Shown: positions 44,626 to 54,245 of the stretch, piece by piece
How positions within the stretch are numbered: position 1 is the stretch's first letter
Layout: every line of letters begins with the position of its first letter
NCBI RefSeq assembly: GCF_030347395.1
Contig: NZ_CP128170.1
Coordinates: 930,001 to 994,000 of the forward strand
DNA: 64,000 nt
Source: Microbacterium sp. ET2
Lineage (GTDB): Bacteria > Actinomycetota > Actinomycetes > Actinomycetales > Microbacteriaceae
Direction of reading: 5' to 3'
Notes under the pieces: model-generated
Told to the model about the DNA's origin: nothing
The model's input: only the letters and a program-made list of their open reading frames with translations
Database searches by the model: none
Program-made: the position numbers and the translations under genes

Positions 44626-45791
44626 TGCAGCGACTCGGCGACCGTGTCCCACCACCGCACCGCGTCGGCGCGGTGCGCGTCGAACCGCGCCGACGCCGCC
44701 TCGGCGATCTCCCCGCGCCGCGCGTGCAGCTCGCGAAGGCGTTCCGCTGCGCCGCCCAGGTCGTCGAGATCGACGACACCCGTCTGGCCCCAGTGCCCGA
44801 GTGCGCCGCCCAGCTTGATGCGCGTGTAGTCGTCGGCGGCGAGACCGACGATCGGCACCCCCGCGGGGGCGGCGAAGACCGCCGGGTGGTATCTGCTGGT
44901 GACGAGCAGCCGCGCACGGCGCGCAAGCGCCGCTGCACCCCGCGAATCACCGCTCGGCAGAACGCGGCTCTCGCGTGTCATCCGCTCCCGCACCCGCTCG
45001 TGCAGCGCCGCATCGCCCACGGGCTCCGCGCCCGCGGACACCGGCCCGAAGTGGGCGTGGAAGATGACGGGTCCGACGGTGTCCGAGGCCGCATCCAGCA
45101 ACCGCGCGATCCCGGCCTCGACGACGTCGGCGGGCCGTCCTGCGAACCACCCCGACAGACTCACCAGAACATACGGCTCGGTCGGCGCCTCCGCGCCGCC
45201 GGCGAGGAAGGAGGCGTCGTCGACCCCGGCGTGAACACGTGCCCCCCACGACCGGGCGAGAGCGGCGGAATCGTGCTCGCGCACGCCCGTCCAGGCGGCC
45301 TCGCGGGTCATGACGCAGATGCGCTCGGCGTCCTCGACATCGAGGTCGGGCCCGAAGGTCTGGCCGCTCACGACGACCGGCAGCCCCCGCGCGTGGGCCA
45401 TCGCCGCGAGGGTGGTCCGCTCGTACACGTGAACCGGCCAGCGTGAGGCGAGGTTGCCACCGCCGGCGATGAGCACGCCGGAGGCATCGCCCAGCGCGTC
45501 GAGCGCTTCGCGAGCGGGGTCACCCGGCGCCAGCTCGGCCTCACCGGCCGCCGCGGCGCGGAGGAGCGACGCACGCTCGCGTGCCACGGCACGTTCGAGC
45601 CCGGTGAAGCCGAGGCGACCGACGGCGCCCAGTCCGTAGCGTTCCGTCGACTCCTCCGGCGCCGAGGAAACCCCGACCACGCGTCCACCGCGGGCGGAGA
45701 GCTCGACGGCTGCAACCTCGAACATCGCCTCGTCACCGATGTGGATGACGCCGCCGAGCACCCCGACATCGCCGATGGTCAGTACGTCCAC
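44622..45791 (-). CDS. Polysaccharide pyruvyl transferase family protein
   Basis: A 389-residue protein of the PS_pyruv_trans fold, which transfers pyruvate ketals to glycans or is recruited for related polymer modification. Seen motifs are GGVIHIGDEAMFEVAAVEL near the N-terminus, GVLIAGGGNLASRW, FGPDLDVEDAERI and the C-terminal LLVTSRYHPAVFAAPAGVPI. The GTG at 45791 has AGAGGA just upstream. It is divergent from the glycosyltransferase genes and probably acts on the same product. Confidence 0.8.
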   Translation of the reverse strand: MDVLTIGDVGVLGGVIHIGDEAMFEVAAVELSARGGRVVGVSSAPEESTERYGLGAVGRLGFTGLERAVARERASLLRAAAAGEAELAPGDPAREALDALGDASGVLIAGGGNLASRWPVHVYERTTLAAMAHARGLPVVVSGQTFGPDLDVEDAERICVMTREAAWTGVREHDSAALARSWGARVHAGVDDASFLAGGAEAPTEPYVLVSLSGWFAGRPADVVEAGIARLLDAASDTVGPVIFHAHFGPVSAGAEPVGDAALHERVRERMTRESRVLPSGDSRGAAALARRARLLVTSRYHPAVFAAPAGVPIVGLAADDYTRIKLGGALGHWGQTGVVDLDDLGGAAERLRELHARRGEIAEAASARFDAHRADAVRWWDTVAESLQ

Positions 45792-45907
45792 ACGCGGTCC
45801 TCTCACGTCAAGCCGGTCCTCCGGCACCCGGACAACCGTAGACTTCCGAGCGGGTCGCCGCACCTCGTCCGATCGCCGATCGGGCGGTGACCGCTTCGGA
45901 GGCAGCG

Positions 45908-48064
45908 ATGGGCATCCAGACGGCGATGGACCGCATCATCGAAGCGCCCACGATCGTGCAGGCGCTGCAGGCTGCCGACGACGTCGCGTTCGAGGCCGGG
46001 CGCGACCCGGGGGTCCGGACCCTCCGCGTGCTGTCGGCCGCCCTCGTCGGCGCCGACGACATCGCCGCGATCGCCGCCGTGCACGCCTTGGCCGAGATGA
46101 ACGACGAAGCCGCCGGCGCACTGCTGGTGACGCTCCTCGATGACGAGCGCCGCTTCATCGTCGAGCACGCCGCCTGGGCTCTCGGGCGTCGCCCCGCGCG
46201 CGCCGCCGCGATCGCGCCCCTCATCTCCCTGGTCATCGCCGGAGATTTCACCGGCATGCTCGCCCAGCACACGCTGGAGAAATGGGCCGCGGGCAGCGGC
46301 GAACTCCTCGCCGTCGCCCTGCTCAGCGCCACCACCGGCGAGGTCGATGTCGAGGCCCGCGTGCGCCTCACCGAGACGCTCGGTCTGGTGCGCCACCCGC
46401 TCACCACCGGTCCGCTGTGCGCCCTCGCCTCGGATACCTCGACCCCCGAAACCGTCCGCGAGGCGGCGGTCGCCGCGCTCGGACAGCGCGCGGATGCGGA
46501 GGTCATCGCCCACCTCGAGAACCTCGTCGCCGAGGGAGGCCTCATCGGCGACCTCGCGCGCCTCGCGCTCATCGACGCCGATCCGCCGCGCACCCGCATC
46601 CCGACAGACGACGTCGGCGGCACGGGAGGCCTCACCGTCGCCCAGCTCTTCCTCCACGCCGACATCGACCCCGCCCTCTCGGCCTCCGGCGCCGGTGACA
46701 ACGGCGGCATCGCGACGCTGCTCGTCCGACTCGGCGACGCCCTCATCTCCGACAGCTCCGTCGTCGACCGTGTGCTCACCCTCTCGCGCGGCACCGTGGC
46801 ACAGGCGGGGCCCGATCTGCTGCAGATGGCCGGCGGCGATCGCGGCCACCTCTATGGACACGTGCCCTTGACGAGCATTCCGGCCTCGTCCGCGACTGCC
46901 TGGCATCTGCGGGTGACGGTGCGTCGCGGCATCCGTCGTCTTCTGCGTGCCGCGGGGCGCGTCGACGTGCTGCACCTCAGGATGGCGGATGTCGGCAGCC
47001 TCGCCGCCGCCGATGTCGCGCGTGAGCTCGGCATTCCGACGGTGTTCACCGTCGCACCCGATCCGCACAGCGTCATCGCCTCGCTCGAGCGGTCGGGACG
47101 ACTGTCGCGGGAGGACTTCGGCGAGGTCGACCGCACCGAGCACTTCTGGTTCCGCAGCCACCTCGTGCAGAGTCTCGCGGCGTCGGCCGCCCACTCGGTG
47201 TTCTTCCCCCGGCCCGAGCTCGAGCGCGACATGCGCGCTCTCATCGGCATCGACCTCACCTCCCACCCCGAGCGCCACACCGTCGTCGCCGAAGGCGTGG
47301 ACCTCGCGATCGTCGACGACGCCCTGTCCCGCGCCGCCGCGGTCGCCGCCGGCGCCGAGCCGCAAGGCCCCCTCGCCGAGCTCGGCGAGCTCGTCGGTGC
47401 TCTCGCCCCCGACCGCCGCGGACTGCCGCTGCTCGTCACGGTCGGCCGCATGCACCGGATCAAGGGGATGGCGGCGCTCGTCGAGGCGTGGGCCGGCAGC
47501 GACCTGTCCGATCGCGCGAACCTGTTGATCGTCGGCGGCGACCTCGCCCACCCGTCGAGCGACGAACGACACCAGCTCGACCTCATCGCTCACTCTGTCC
47601 CGCCGGCCGACCGCGCCGCGCGCGGCCTCGTCATGGCGGGGCACCGCTCGAACGACATCGCCGCCGCCTGGCTCGCCGCGGCACGGTTCGGCATCCCCGG
47701 CGCCGTCGCCTCGGGCGGCGCATACGTCTGCGCGAGCGTCAAAGAGGAGTTCGGCCTGGCGATCCTCGAGGCGATGGCCACGGGGCTCGTCGTGGTCGCC
47801 CCCGACAGCGGAGGACCGGCCACCTACGTCGACGACGACGACACCGGTTTCCTCGCCGATACCGCCGACTCGGCGGCCCTCGTCTCGGCGATCGGGCGGG
47901 CGCTCGATGCCGCCGCCGACGGCGATCCGCGCCGCGCCCAGCGCTCGCGCACGCTCGTGGCCGAGCGGTTCACGATCCAGGGCATGGCGGCCACGCTCAC
48001 CCCGATGTATCAGAACGTCGCCCGGCACGAGGCGGAGCTTCGCCGCACCGCGGGACTGCTGACG
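45908..48064 (+). CDS. HEAT-repeat / GT4-type glycosyltransferase fusion
   Basis: A 719-residue protein; the stop codon extends to 48067. About residues 15-235 are helical HEAT/ARM-like repeats (AAIAAVHALAEMNDEAAGAL, FIVEHAAWALGRRPARAAAI, TVREAAVAALGQRADAEVI). From residue 241 a GT-B glycosyltransferase begins: TVAQLFLHADIDPALSASG, GGIATLLVRLGDAL, LVTVGRMHRIKGMAALVEAW and the donor-binding EEFGLAILEAMATGLVVVAP with the family-4 E-x7-E pair. GGAGG is 5 nt before the ATG. The stop overlaps the next transferase (GTGA). Repeats probably recruit a partner protein or polymer. Confidence 0.85.
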
Positions 48065-49366
48065 TGACGCTTCTCGTCATCAGCCCCGACTACGCCTCGC
48101 ACCTCCTCCCTCTCGCGGCCCTCGCGACGGCCTGGCAGGGTGCCGGGGACGACGTCGTGGTCGCCACGGGCCCCGCTACTGCACCGATCGTGACGGAGTT
48201 CGGGTATCGCCGCACCGACCTCCCCCTCGGCCGCGGAGCCAACGCCCGCGTCATCCGATCGTCGGAACAGGATGCCGCGGAGGCCGCGTCTCTCGAGGGG
48301 TTCTTCGCCGCCACCCGGCGGGGCATGGTGCCCACGCTCGCCTACCAGGCGCGCGAGCGCCTGACCGACCTGATGTGGCAGCCGCTCGAGCGAGCCCGCG
48401 CGACCTTGGCGGTCATCGAAGAAGTGGCGCCCGATGCGATCCTCGTCGACCATCTCGCATTCAGCGCGCGGCTCGCGCTTCACACCGCCGGGATCGCCTA
48501 CGGCGACGTGGTGCTCGGGCACCCGAGCGCGCTGCCGGTGCGGGGTGAGGTGTACGGTTACCCGCCGGCGTGGCCGTCGGTCCTCCGGCCCGACCCCGCC
48601 GAGCTCGGCGACCTGCGGAGGCTCTGCGTCGAGGTCGCCAGCCGCTTCACGGACCAGTGGAACACCACCGCCCTGGCATTGGACCCCGGCGCCCGGACGG
48701 TCGACGACGCCTTCATGGTGCACGGTGACACCACGCTGTTCAACTACCCCGCCGAGCCTCGCCGAGGGCGATGGACGGATGCTGCCGCCCCACCGGTTCC
48801 TCGGATCCACACCGCGCGAGGAGCCGGCCGCCGACGACATCGACGCCTGGATCGCGCGCGGAGAGCCCTTCGTCTACGTCAGCCTCGGGAGCTTCCTGTC
48901 GGTGCGAGACGACGTGCTCGCGCGCATCGCCGACGCGCTTCGCCACGCCGGACTCCGCGCGGCGATCGCGACGGGCACGACGCCGGCGTCGGCCCTCGGC
49001 GACGTGCCCGCCGACTGGCTCGTCGCCGACTACCTGCCTCAGGTGCGCCTGCTCGGTGCGGCAGCCGCGGCGGTGACCCACGGAGGCAACAACTCCGTCA
49101 CCGAGGCGGTCGGCCAGGGTGTGCCGCTCGTCGTTGTCCCCTTCTCGACCGACCAGTTCGCCGGCGCGGCCGCCATCGAGCGCACCGGAGCCGGCCGCGC
49201 ACTGGACCCGAACCTCGACGACGTCGATGCCCTCACCAAGGCGCTTCGAGAGGTCGCCGATCCGGTGTTCGCGGGTCGGGCGCTCCTGCGTCGGGTTGCG
49301 GAGGCGCAACGCGCGCATCCGGGACCGCAGATCGCATACGAGACCCTCGCGCGGAACGGCGGCTGA
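48064..49366 (+). pseudogene. GT1/MGT-type glycosyltransferase, frameshifted
   Basis: The frame starting at GTG 48064 reads TLLVISPDYASHLLPLAALA and on to HGDTTLFNYPAE, where it loses homology. The +1-shifted frame continues LAEGDGRMLPPHRFLGSTPR, FVYVSLGSFLSVRDDV and the nucleotide-sugar signature THGGNNSVTEAVGQGVPLVV to TGA at 49366. Deleting one G in GCCGAGCC (48751-48758) restores a single protein of about 433 residues. All active-site motifs are intact, so either the mutation is very recent or it is a base-calling error. It overlaps the HEAT-GT gene by 4 nt and belongs to the same glycan locus. Confidence 0.82.
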
Positions 49367-49421
49367 CGCCGTCGGTGCTCGGCTGACGGCGTCGGTGCTC
49401 AGCCGACGGCGTCGGGCACGG
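49362..49421. repeat. Three tandem 20-nt repeats at the convergent gene ends
   Basis: Units 49362-49381, 49382-49401 and 49402-49421 are near-identical 20-mers of the form GCTGACGGCGTCGGTGCTCA; the first two differ at two positions. They span the stop of one transferase and the last codons of the convergent one. CGGCTGA (49380-49386) and TCAGCCG (49399-49405) also form a 7-bp stem that may serve as a bidirectional terminator. Confidence 0.55.
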
Positions 49422-50148
49422 CGTCCGGTTCCCCTCCGAGCTCGGCAAGCATCGCGGCATCCAGGTCCCCGTAGCCGAACACGAGCGCGGCCATCCGCGC
49501 GGGATCGTTCGCGGCGTCGCGGTAGCGAGCCATGCGTGCCGCGTTGGCATCGTATGCCGCCCCGGCGCGCGACTCGCCGACGTGGTGCAGCGCATACACC
49601 CGCCCGCGATGGCGACGCGGGGGCGCACCCAGCAGCGTCGTGTGTGCGAGGTACCACGCGGCATCCTCGAATCCCCAGCCGCGGAAGCCCTCATCCTGTC
49701 CCCCGTGCGCCGCCCAGGTCCGCGGCGTCGCGACGTAGATGCCCGAGCACGCGCCGTCGACGAGCTGCTCGACGGTGCAGCGTTCGAGCGGCACGCCCGC
49801 GGCGTGGTCAGCGGAGCCGGTACGGCCGAGCCAGCGGTACTCGTCATAGGGAAGGTGCACCAGATCACTCGTCGCCGCCGCGCGGATCGCGGCGAGCAGG
49901 GGTTCCCGTTCGGGAATCGTGTCGGCGTCGCCGATGACCACCACCTCGTCAACCGCGGCGTCGCGCATCGCGGCGTTGCGGCAGGCCGCCAGGACGAACG
50001 GATCATCGCCGGTGTCGACCGTCAGGATCGGCACCCCGGGGAGGTTCTGCTGATACCAGGCCACGACGCGATCGAAGGCGTCCAGACGCGAGGGCGCCGG
50101 GCGCCAGGGGATGACGATCCGCACGGCGGGCACGACCGGAGTGATCAC
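49399..50148 (-). CDS. GT2-like (galactosyltransferase-related) glycosyltransferase
   Basis: A 249-residue GT-A fold transferase: VRIVIPWRPAPSRLDAFDRV, ILTVDTGDDPFVLAACRNAA, the metal/nucleotide-binding DEVVVIGDADTIPE (D-x-D) and the acceptor-side GWGFEDAAWYLAH. There is no membrane segment. The GTG at 50148 has GGAAGG 5 nt ahead, better than the GTG two codons upstream. It converges with the other transferases of this locus and probably acts on the same glycoconjugate. Confidence 0.85.
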   Translation of the reverse strand: MITPVVPAVRIVIPWRPAPSRLDAFDRVVAWYQQNLPGVPILTVDTGDDPFVLAACRNAAMRDAAVDEVVVIGDADTIPEREPLLAAIRAAATSDLVHLPYDEYRWLGRTGSADHAAGVPLERCTVEQLVDGACSGIYVATPRTWAAHGGQDEGFRGWGFEDAAWYLAHTTLLGAPPRRHRGRVYALHHVGESRAGAAYDANAARMARYRDAANDPARMAALVFGYGDLDAAMLAELGGEPDAVPDAVG

Positions 50149-50240
50149 TGACACCTTCCTTTCCTCGGGCGAGCATAAGGGACGCCGGACTCCTCTCGGA
50201 CACGGGGACGGATGTCGGTGGACGCGCGTACCGTGAAGGG

Positions 50241-51260
50241 GTGACCCCGCCTGTTCCGCCCCGCCTTCCGCGGCGGTCGGGCATGCGGTCGCCGCCCGAT
50301 TCCCGGCCAGTGCCGAGCAACCCGCCGAGCATTTCGCCGAGCAGCCCGCCGCTGGAGACCGAGTACCGCCCGAGGCACCCGCTCGACCTGCGTCGGGTGC
50401 TCCTCTTCCAACGCCGGGGCTACGGCGATCCGACTCACGTCGATGCCGGCCCGGTCATCTGGCGAGCATGCCGGACGCCGCAGGGCGTGGCGACGATCGC
50501 GATCCGCGCGGCCGCGGGCGGTGCCGTGCGCGGGGCGGCCTGGGGTCCGGGGGCGACCTGGGCGATCACCCAGCTGCCGGCGCTCTGCGGCAGGGACGAC
50601 GACCTCGACGGGTTCGATGCGTCGCATCATCCACTCATCGCGGAGACCCATCGACGCAATCCCGGCCTCCGGCTCGGTCGCACCGATCTGGTCTTCGATG
50701 CGCTCGCCGGCGCGATCATCGAGCAGAAAGTCACCGGTGCGCAGGCCTTCGCCGCCTGGCGGCGGATCGTCCGCGGGTTCGGCGAGCGCGCGCCGGGCCC
50801 GACACCGGTGCCGATGTACGCGCCGCCGTCTGTCGAGGGCTGGCGGCATGTGCCGTCGTGGGCGTGGCATCGCGCCGGGCTCGAGCCGCCGCAGGCGCGC
50901 ACCCTCGTCGCCGCCGCGCAGCGTGGGACCCGGATCGAACTCGCCACCCACGCCGCGGCCACGGGTGACGATCGCGACCGCGTTCTCACGAGCCTCCCCG
51001 GGGTGGGGGTCTGGACCGCCGCCGAGACGCGGATCCGCGCCTTCGGCGACCCCGATGCCGTGAGCGTCGGCGATTACCACGTGGCCCACGAAGTCGGATT
51101 CGCCCTCACCGGTGCGCGCACGGACGACGACGGGATGCTGGAACTCCTCGCCCCCTGGAAGGGTCACCGTCAGCGCGTGATCCGCCTGATCGGCCTCAGC
51201 GGGGTGCGGGAGCAGCGTCGCGGTCCCCGGGTGCACCCGGAAGATCACCGTGACCGCTGA
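50241..51260 (+). CDS. AlkA-like DNA-3-methyladenine glycosylase
   Basis: A 339-residue HhH-GPD base-excision glycosylase. The N-terminal half is AlkA-like (DLRRVLLFQRRGYGDPTHVD, AGAIIEQKVTGAQAF). The helix-hairpin-helix is LTSLPGVGVWTAAETRIRAF, with the catalytic Asp in DAVSVGDYHVAHEV. It would excise alkylated purines. Start is GTG with TACCGT exactly 6 nt ahead (50229-50234), suggesting a leaderless mRNA. The first 35 residues are Pro-rich and variable. Monocistronic. Confidence 0.9.
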   Translation: MTPPVPPRLPRRSGMRSPPDSRPVPSNPPSISPSSPPLETEYRPRHPLDLRRVLLFQRRGYGDPTHVDAGPVIWRACRTPQGVATIAIRAAAGGAVRGAAWGPGATWAITQLPALCGRDDDLDGFDASHHPLIAETHRRNPGLRLGRTDLVFDALAGAIIEQKVTGAQAFAAWRRIVRGFGERAPGPTPVPMYAPPSVEGWRHVPSWAWHRAGLEPPQARTLVAAAQRGTRIELATHAAATGDDRDRVLTSLPGVGVWTAAETRIRAFGDPDAVSVGDYHVAHEVGFALTGARTDDDGMLELLAPWKGHRQRVIRLIGLSGVREQRRGPRVHPEDHRDR

Positions 51261-51342
51261 GCACCGGATGTCCGAGGCGCCGGGCACACTGTGAGACGAG
51301 GGCTCCGGGGGTCTGGGGCCACGAACCGACGGAGGATCAGCG

Positions 51343-51759
51343 ATGACCACACTCAATCCGTACCTGCAGTTCCGCGGCAACGCCCGGGAGGCGATCGAGT
51401 TCTACCACGGGGTCTTCGGCGGCGACCTGTCGATCGACACTTTCGGTCAGTGGGAGGGCATGGTGCAAGATCCGGCCGAGGCAGACCTGGTGATGCACTC
51501 GCAGCTGCGAACACCCGAGGGCCTGGTTCTCATGGCATCCGACACACCGAGCAGCATGCCCTACCGCGAGCCGGCCGGGATCGCCGTGTCGGTGAGCGGC
51601 GGCGACGAAACGCAGCTGCAGGCGTACTGGGACGGGCTGGCCGACGGCGGCATCGTGACGATGCCGTTCGACACCCCGCCGTGGGGTGGCCGGTTCGGTA
51701 TGCTCACCGACCGGTTCGGTATCGACTGGATGCTCTCGTGGGGGCCCGACGAGGAGTGA
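51343..51759 (+). CDS. VOC family protein (PhnB/YjdN-like)
   Basis: A 138-residue VOC-fold protein of the PhnB-like group: LNPYLQFRGNAREAIEFYHG, VMHSQLRTPEGLVLMASDTP and the C-terminal PPWGGRFGMLTDRFGIDWML. These small proteins are common in Actinobacteria and mostly uncharacterised; a role in antibiotic or phosphonate metabolism is not supported by context. GGAGGATC precedes the ATG. Confidence 0.9.
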   Translation: MTTLNPYLQFRGNAREAIEFYHGVFGGDLSIDTFGQWEGMVQDPAEADLVMHSQLRTPEGLVLMASDTPSSMPYREPAGIAVSVSGGDETQLQAYWDGLADGGIVTMPFDTPPWGGRFGMLTDRFGIDWMLSWGPDEE

Positions 51760-51813
51760 GTGCTCGGCGACCCGCCGCACGCGGGAGGCACGGTGCAGCC
51801 GTAGGCTGAGCCC

Positions 51814-52035
51814 ATGGCTTCTCGCACCGGCTGGCCTCGCGGCCGCACGAACTGGGTGATCGGCAGCATCCTCATCTTCGCCGGCGGAGCGTTGTTCGGA
51901 CTGATCTGGGGATCGGTCGGCCTCGGGCTCGCCGTCGCAGGCGCCGTGTCGATCGGATGGCTGATCGCCTACGAATCGTGGCGCGGCCAGAAGGTCGGGC
52001 TGAACGACCCCGACGACGACGGCGCCCGCCTGTAG
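51814..52035 (+). CDS. Small two-helix membrane protein
   Basis: A 73-residue protein with a basic N-terminus (MASRTGWPRGRTNW), two hydrophobic helices (VIGSILIFAGGALFGLIWGS and LGLAVAGAVSIGWLIAY) and an acidic tail DPDDDGARL. No family recognised. TAGGCT (51802-51807) is exactly 6 nt before the ATG. Converges with the S9 peptidase gene. Confidence 0.7.
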   Translation: MASRTGWPRGRTNWVIGSILIFAGGALFGLIWGSVGLGLAVAGAVSIGWLIAYESWRGQKVGLNDPDDDGARL

Positions 52036-52041
52036 GGCGGG

Positions 52042-54168
52042 TCAGCCCAGAACCGCCGGGGGCGGCGCTTCCTCACCGAGCACGTGCTCCGCGAGGAACG
52101 CGAACACCGTGTCGTACCAGACCACGGCGTGCTGAGGCTTCAAGACCCAGTGGTTCTCGTCGGGGAAATACAGGAAGCGGTGCGGCATGCGCCCGTCGGC
52201 GTCGGCGTGGTGTTCGGCGAGATCCGACCAGAGCCGAAGGCCTTCGCCGATCGGCACCCGGTAGTCCTTGTCGCCGTGCACGACGAGCACGGGCGTGCGG
52301 ATGTCAGCGACGAAGCGGTGCGGTGAGTGCTCGATCATCGCCTCGGGCGTGAAGATGCGCTGCCAGTAGTCGGAGCTGTCGGTCGTGCCCGCGAACTGGT
52401 CGAGTGCCCACAGGCTCGCGTGCGTGACGATCGCGCGGAACCGGTCGGTGTGACCGGCGACCCAGTTGGCCATGTAGCCGCCGAACGACCCGCCCATCGC
52501 CGCGGTACGGGACGCGTCGATGTCCTCGCGAGCGGCGACGGCGTCGGTGATCGCCATGAGGTCGGTGTAGGGCTTCCCGCCCCAGCTGTTCCAGCCGCGG
52601 GCGATGAAGTCCAGTCCGTAGCCGGTGGACAGTGCCGGATCGGGGAGCAGCACGGCGTAGCCCCGCGCCGCGGCCAGCAGCGGCGCCCATCGCCAGCTCC
52701 ACGCGTTCCAGCTGTTCAGCGGACCTCCGTGGATCCACAGCAGAAGCGGAGCCGGCGCCCCGCCCGACGCGCCCTCGGGCAGCACGAGCCATGCCCGCAC
52801 CCGCGCACCGTCTTCGGCGGTGGTCTCGACCTCGGTGATCCGGCCGGGAACGGCGGGCGCGGGAGCGGGCGTGGCGAGAGGTGTCACCGCACCCGACGGG
52901 TCGACCCGCACGGGGTGCGGGGGAACCAGCCAGGAGGAGCGGAGCGCGACCAGACCACCGCCCGCTCGATCTACCCGGACGTGCGAGTACGTGAAGTCGT
53001 CCGACACGATCGCGGTGACCCCGCTGTCCTTCTCGCCGGGGCCTCCCTCCAGTGGGACCCGGAAGACCGGCCCGCGACCGTTGTCGTCGGCGGTGACGAT
53101 CAGCGCGTCATCCGTCGCGGCGAATGCGATCGACGAGGGCCAACGGTCCCAATCGGCGGCGACCCGCCGCGCGTCGGATCCATCGAGCTGTGAGACCCAG
53201 AGCTCCTGCTCGGTGGGTCCCGCGGGGGTGGACGTCGCGGTGCGGAGGAAGACCAGGCGGGTGCCGTCATGGCTGATCGCCGGCATCTCGATGTCGAAGC
53301 CGTCCTCGTCGCGCAGCACGGTGTGCGTTCCGGTGGCGACGTCGATGCTGACCAGAATCCGTCGACCGCCTCGCGGCTCGGGGCGATCGATGCAGGCGAC
53401 GAGGGTGCTGCCGTCCGGACTCAGCACGGCCTCGGCGTGCCGGAGGGCGCGGCCCGGAGCGGGCATCAGATCGGCGGGGCGCGGAAGGGTCGTCGGGTAC
53501 GGGGTCGGTTCCGCCGACCCGGCGGTGAGCTGCGCCACGACCTCCGCCTCCTCGGCAGCGGTGTCTTCGACGGCCGCGGCGAGGGTGTCGGCGAGCCCCT
53601 CGAGGTCGACGGCGAGCAGGTGGGGCTCGGCCGGGCCGAGATCGTGGTCCCAGAACCTCACCGGATAGGTGTCATGAAGGATCGCCGAGACCTTCTTCTT
53701 CGTGCGCTCGGCACGTCGCGCCGCGTCGTCCTCGATCGACGCGGCCGAACGCAGCAGCGGGGCGGAGACGATGACGCGTCCGGCCTGCACCGCGGCGGCC
53801 GCGATGCCGCTCACGCCGCCGGCGAGCCGGGTCACCGGCCGCGCTTCGCCGCCCTGCGACGGAAGGAGCCAGAGCTGACCCGGTTCGTCGTCGACATCCG
53901 ATTCGATGTCATCACGCGCCGAGACGAACAGGATGTCACCGTCCGGCGTGAATGCCGCCCCGCTCTCGCCCTTGGCCGACCGGGTGAGGCGCCGGGGAGC
54001 ACCGTCGCCGTGGGTGGGCACCGCCCAGAGCGAACGCTCGTACCCCGTGGCATCCTTCTTCAACGCGGCCACCGTCAGCACAGCGGTGGAGCCGTCGGGC
54101 GAAAGGGCCAGGCCCTCCACGCGGGGAAGGGCGATGAAATCGTCGAGGGCGTCGAAGGGGGTGCGCAT
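52042..54168 (-). CDS. S9-family prolyl-oligopeptidase-like peptidase
   Basis: A 708-residue cytoplasmic serine peptidase. An N-terminal beta-propeller (about residues 1-440; for example LSPDGSTAVLTV, FTPDGDILFVSARDD, LSPDGSTLVACID) is followed by an alpha/beta-hydrolase domain with nucleophile GGSFGGYMANWVAGH, acid VVHGDKDYRVP and His in FPDENHWVLKPQHA. It cleaves short peptides, probably as an acylaminoacyl or dipeptidyl peptidase. TAGCGT (54180 to 54175) is exactly 6 nt before the ATG, so a leaderless mRNA is likely. Monocistronic. Confidence 0.93.
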   Translation of the reverse strand: MRTPFDALDDFIALPRVEGLALSPDGSTAVLTVAALKKDATGYERSLWAVPTHGDGAPRRLTRSAKGESGAAFTPDGDILFVSARDDIESDVDDEPGQLWLLPSQGGEARPVTRLAGGVSGIAAAAVQAGRVIVSAPLLRSAASIEDDAARRAERTKKKVSAILHDTYPVRFWDHDLGPAEPHLLAVDLEGLADTLAAAVEDTAAEEAEVVAQLTAGSAEPTPYPTTLPRPADLMPAPGRALRHAEAVLSPDGSTLVACIDRPEPRGGRRILVSIDVATGTHTVLRDEDGFDIEMPAISHDGTRLVFLRTATSTPAGPTEQELWVSQLDGSDARRVAADWDRWPSSIAFAATDDALIVTADDNGRGPVFRVPLEGGPGEKDSGVTAIVSDDFTYSHVRVDRAGGGLVALRSSWLVPPHPVRVDPSGAVTPLATPAPAPAVPGRITEVETTAEDGARVRAWLVLPEGASGGAPAPLLLWIHGGPLNSWNAWSWRWAPLLAAARGYAVLLPDPALSTGYGLDFIARGWNSWGGKPYTDLMAITDAVAAREDIDASRTAAMGGSFGGYMANWVAGHTDRFRAIVTHASLWALDQFAGTTDSSDYWQRIFTPEAMIEHSPHRFVADIRTPVLVVHGDKDYRVPIGEGLRLWSDLAEHHADADGRMPHRFLYFPDENHWVLKPQHAVVWYDTVFAFLAEHVLGEEAPPPAVLG

Positions 54169-54245
54169 GCCCCCACGCTAACCGAGGCCTGTGCTGCGTC
54201 GACCGTGCGGGTGCGGCATGCTGTGGACGAGGAGAGGGGTTGCCG

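Noticed and set aside
45803..48028. Minus-strand open frame of about 740 codons
   Set aside because: Antisense to the HEAT-glycosyltransferase gene, which has clear motifs and a ribosome site.
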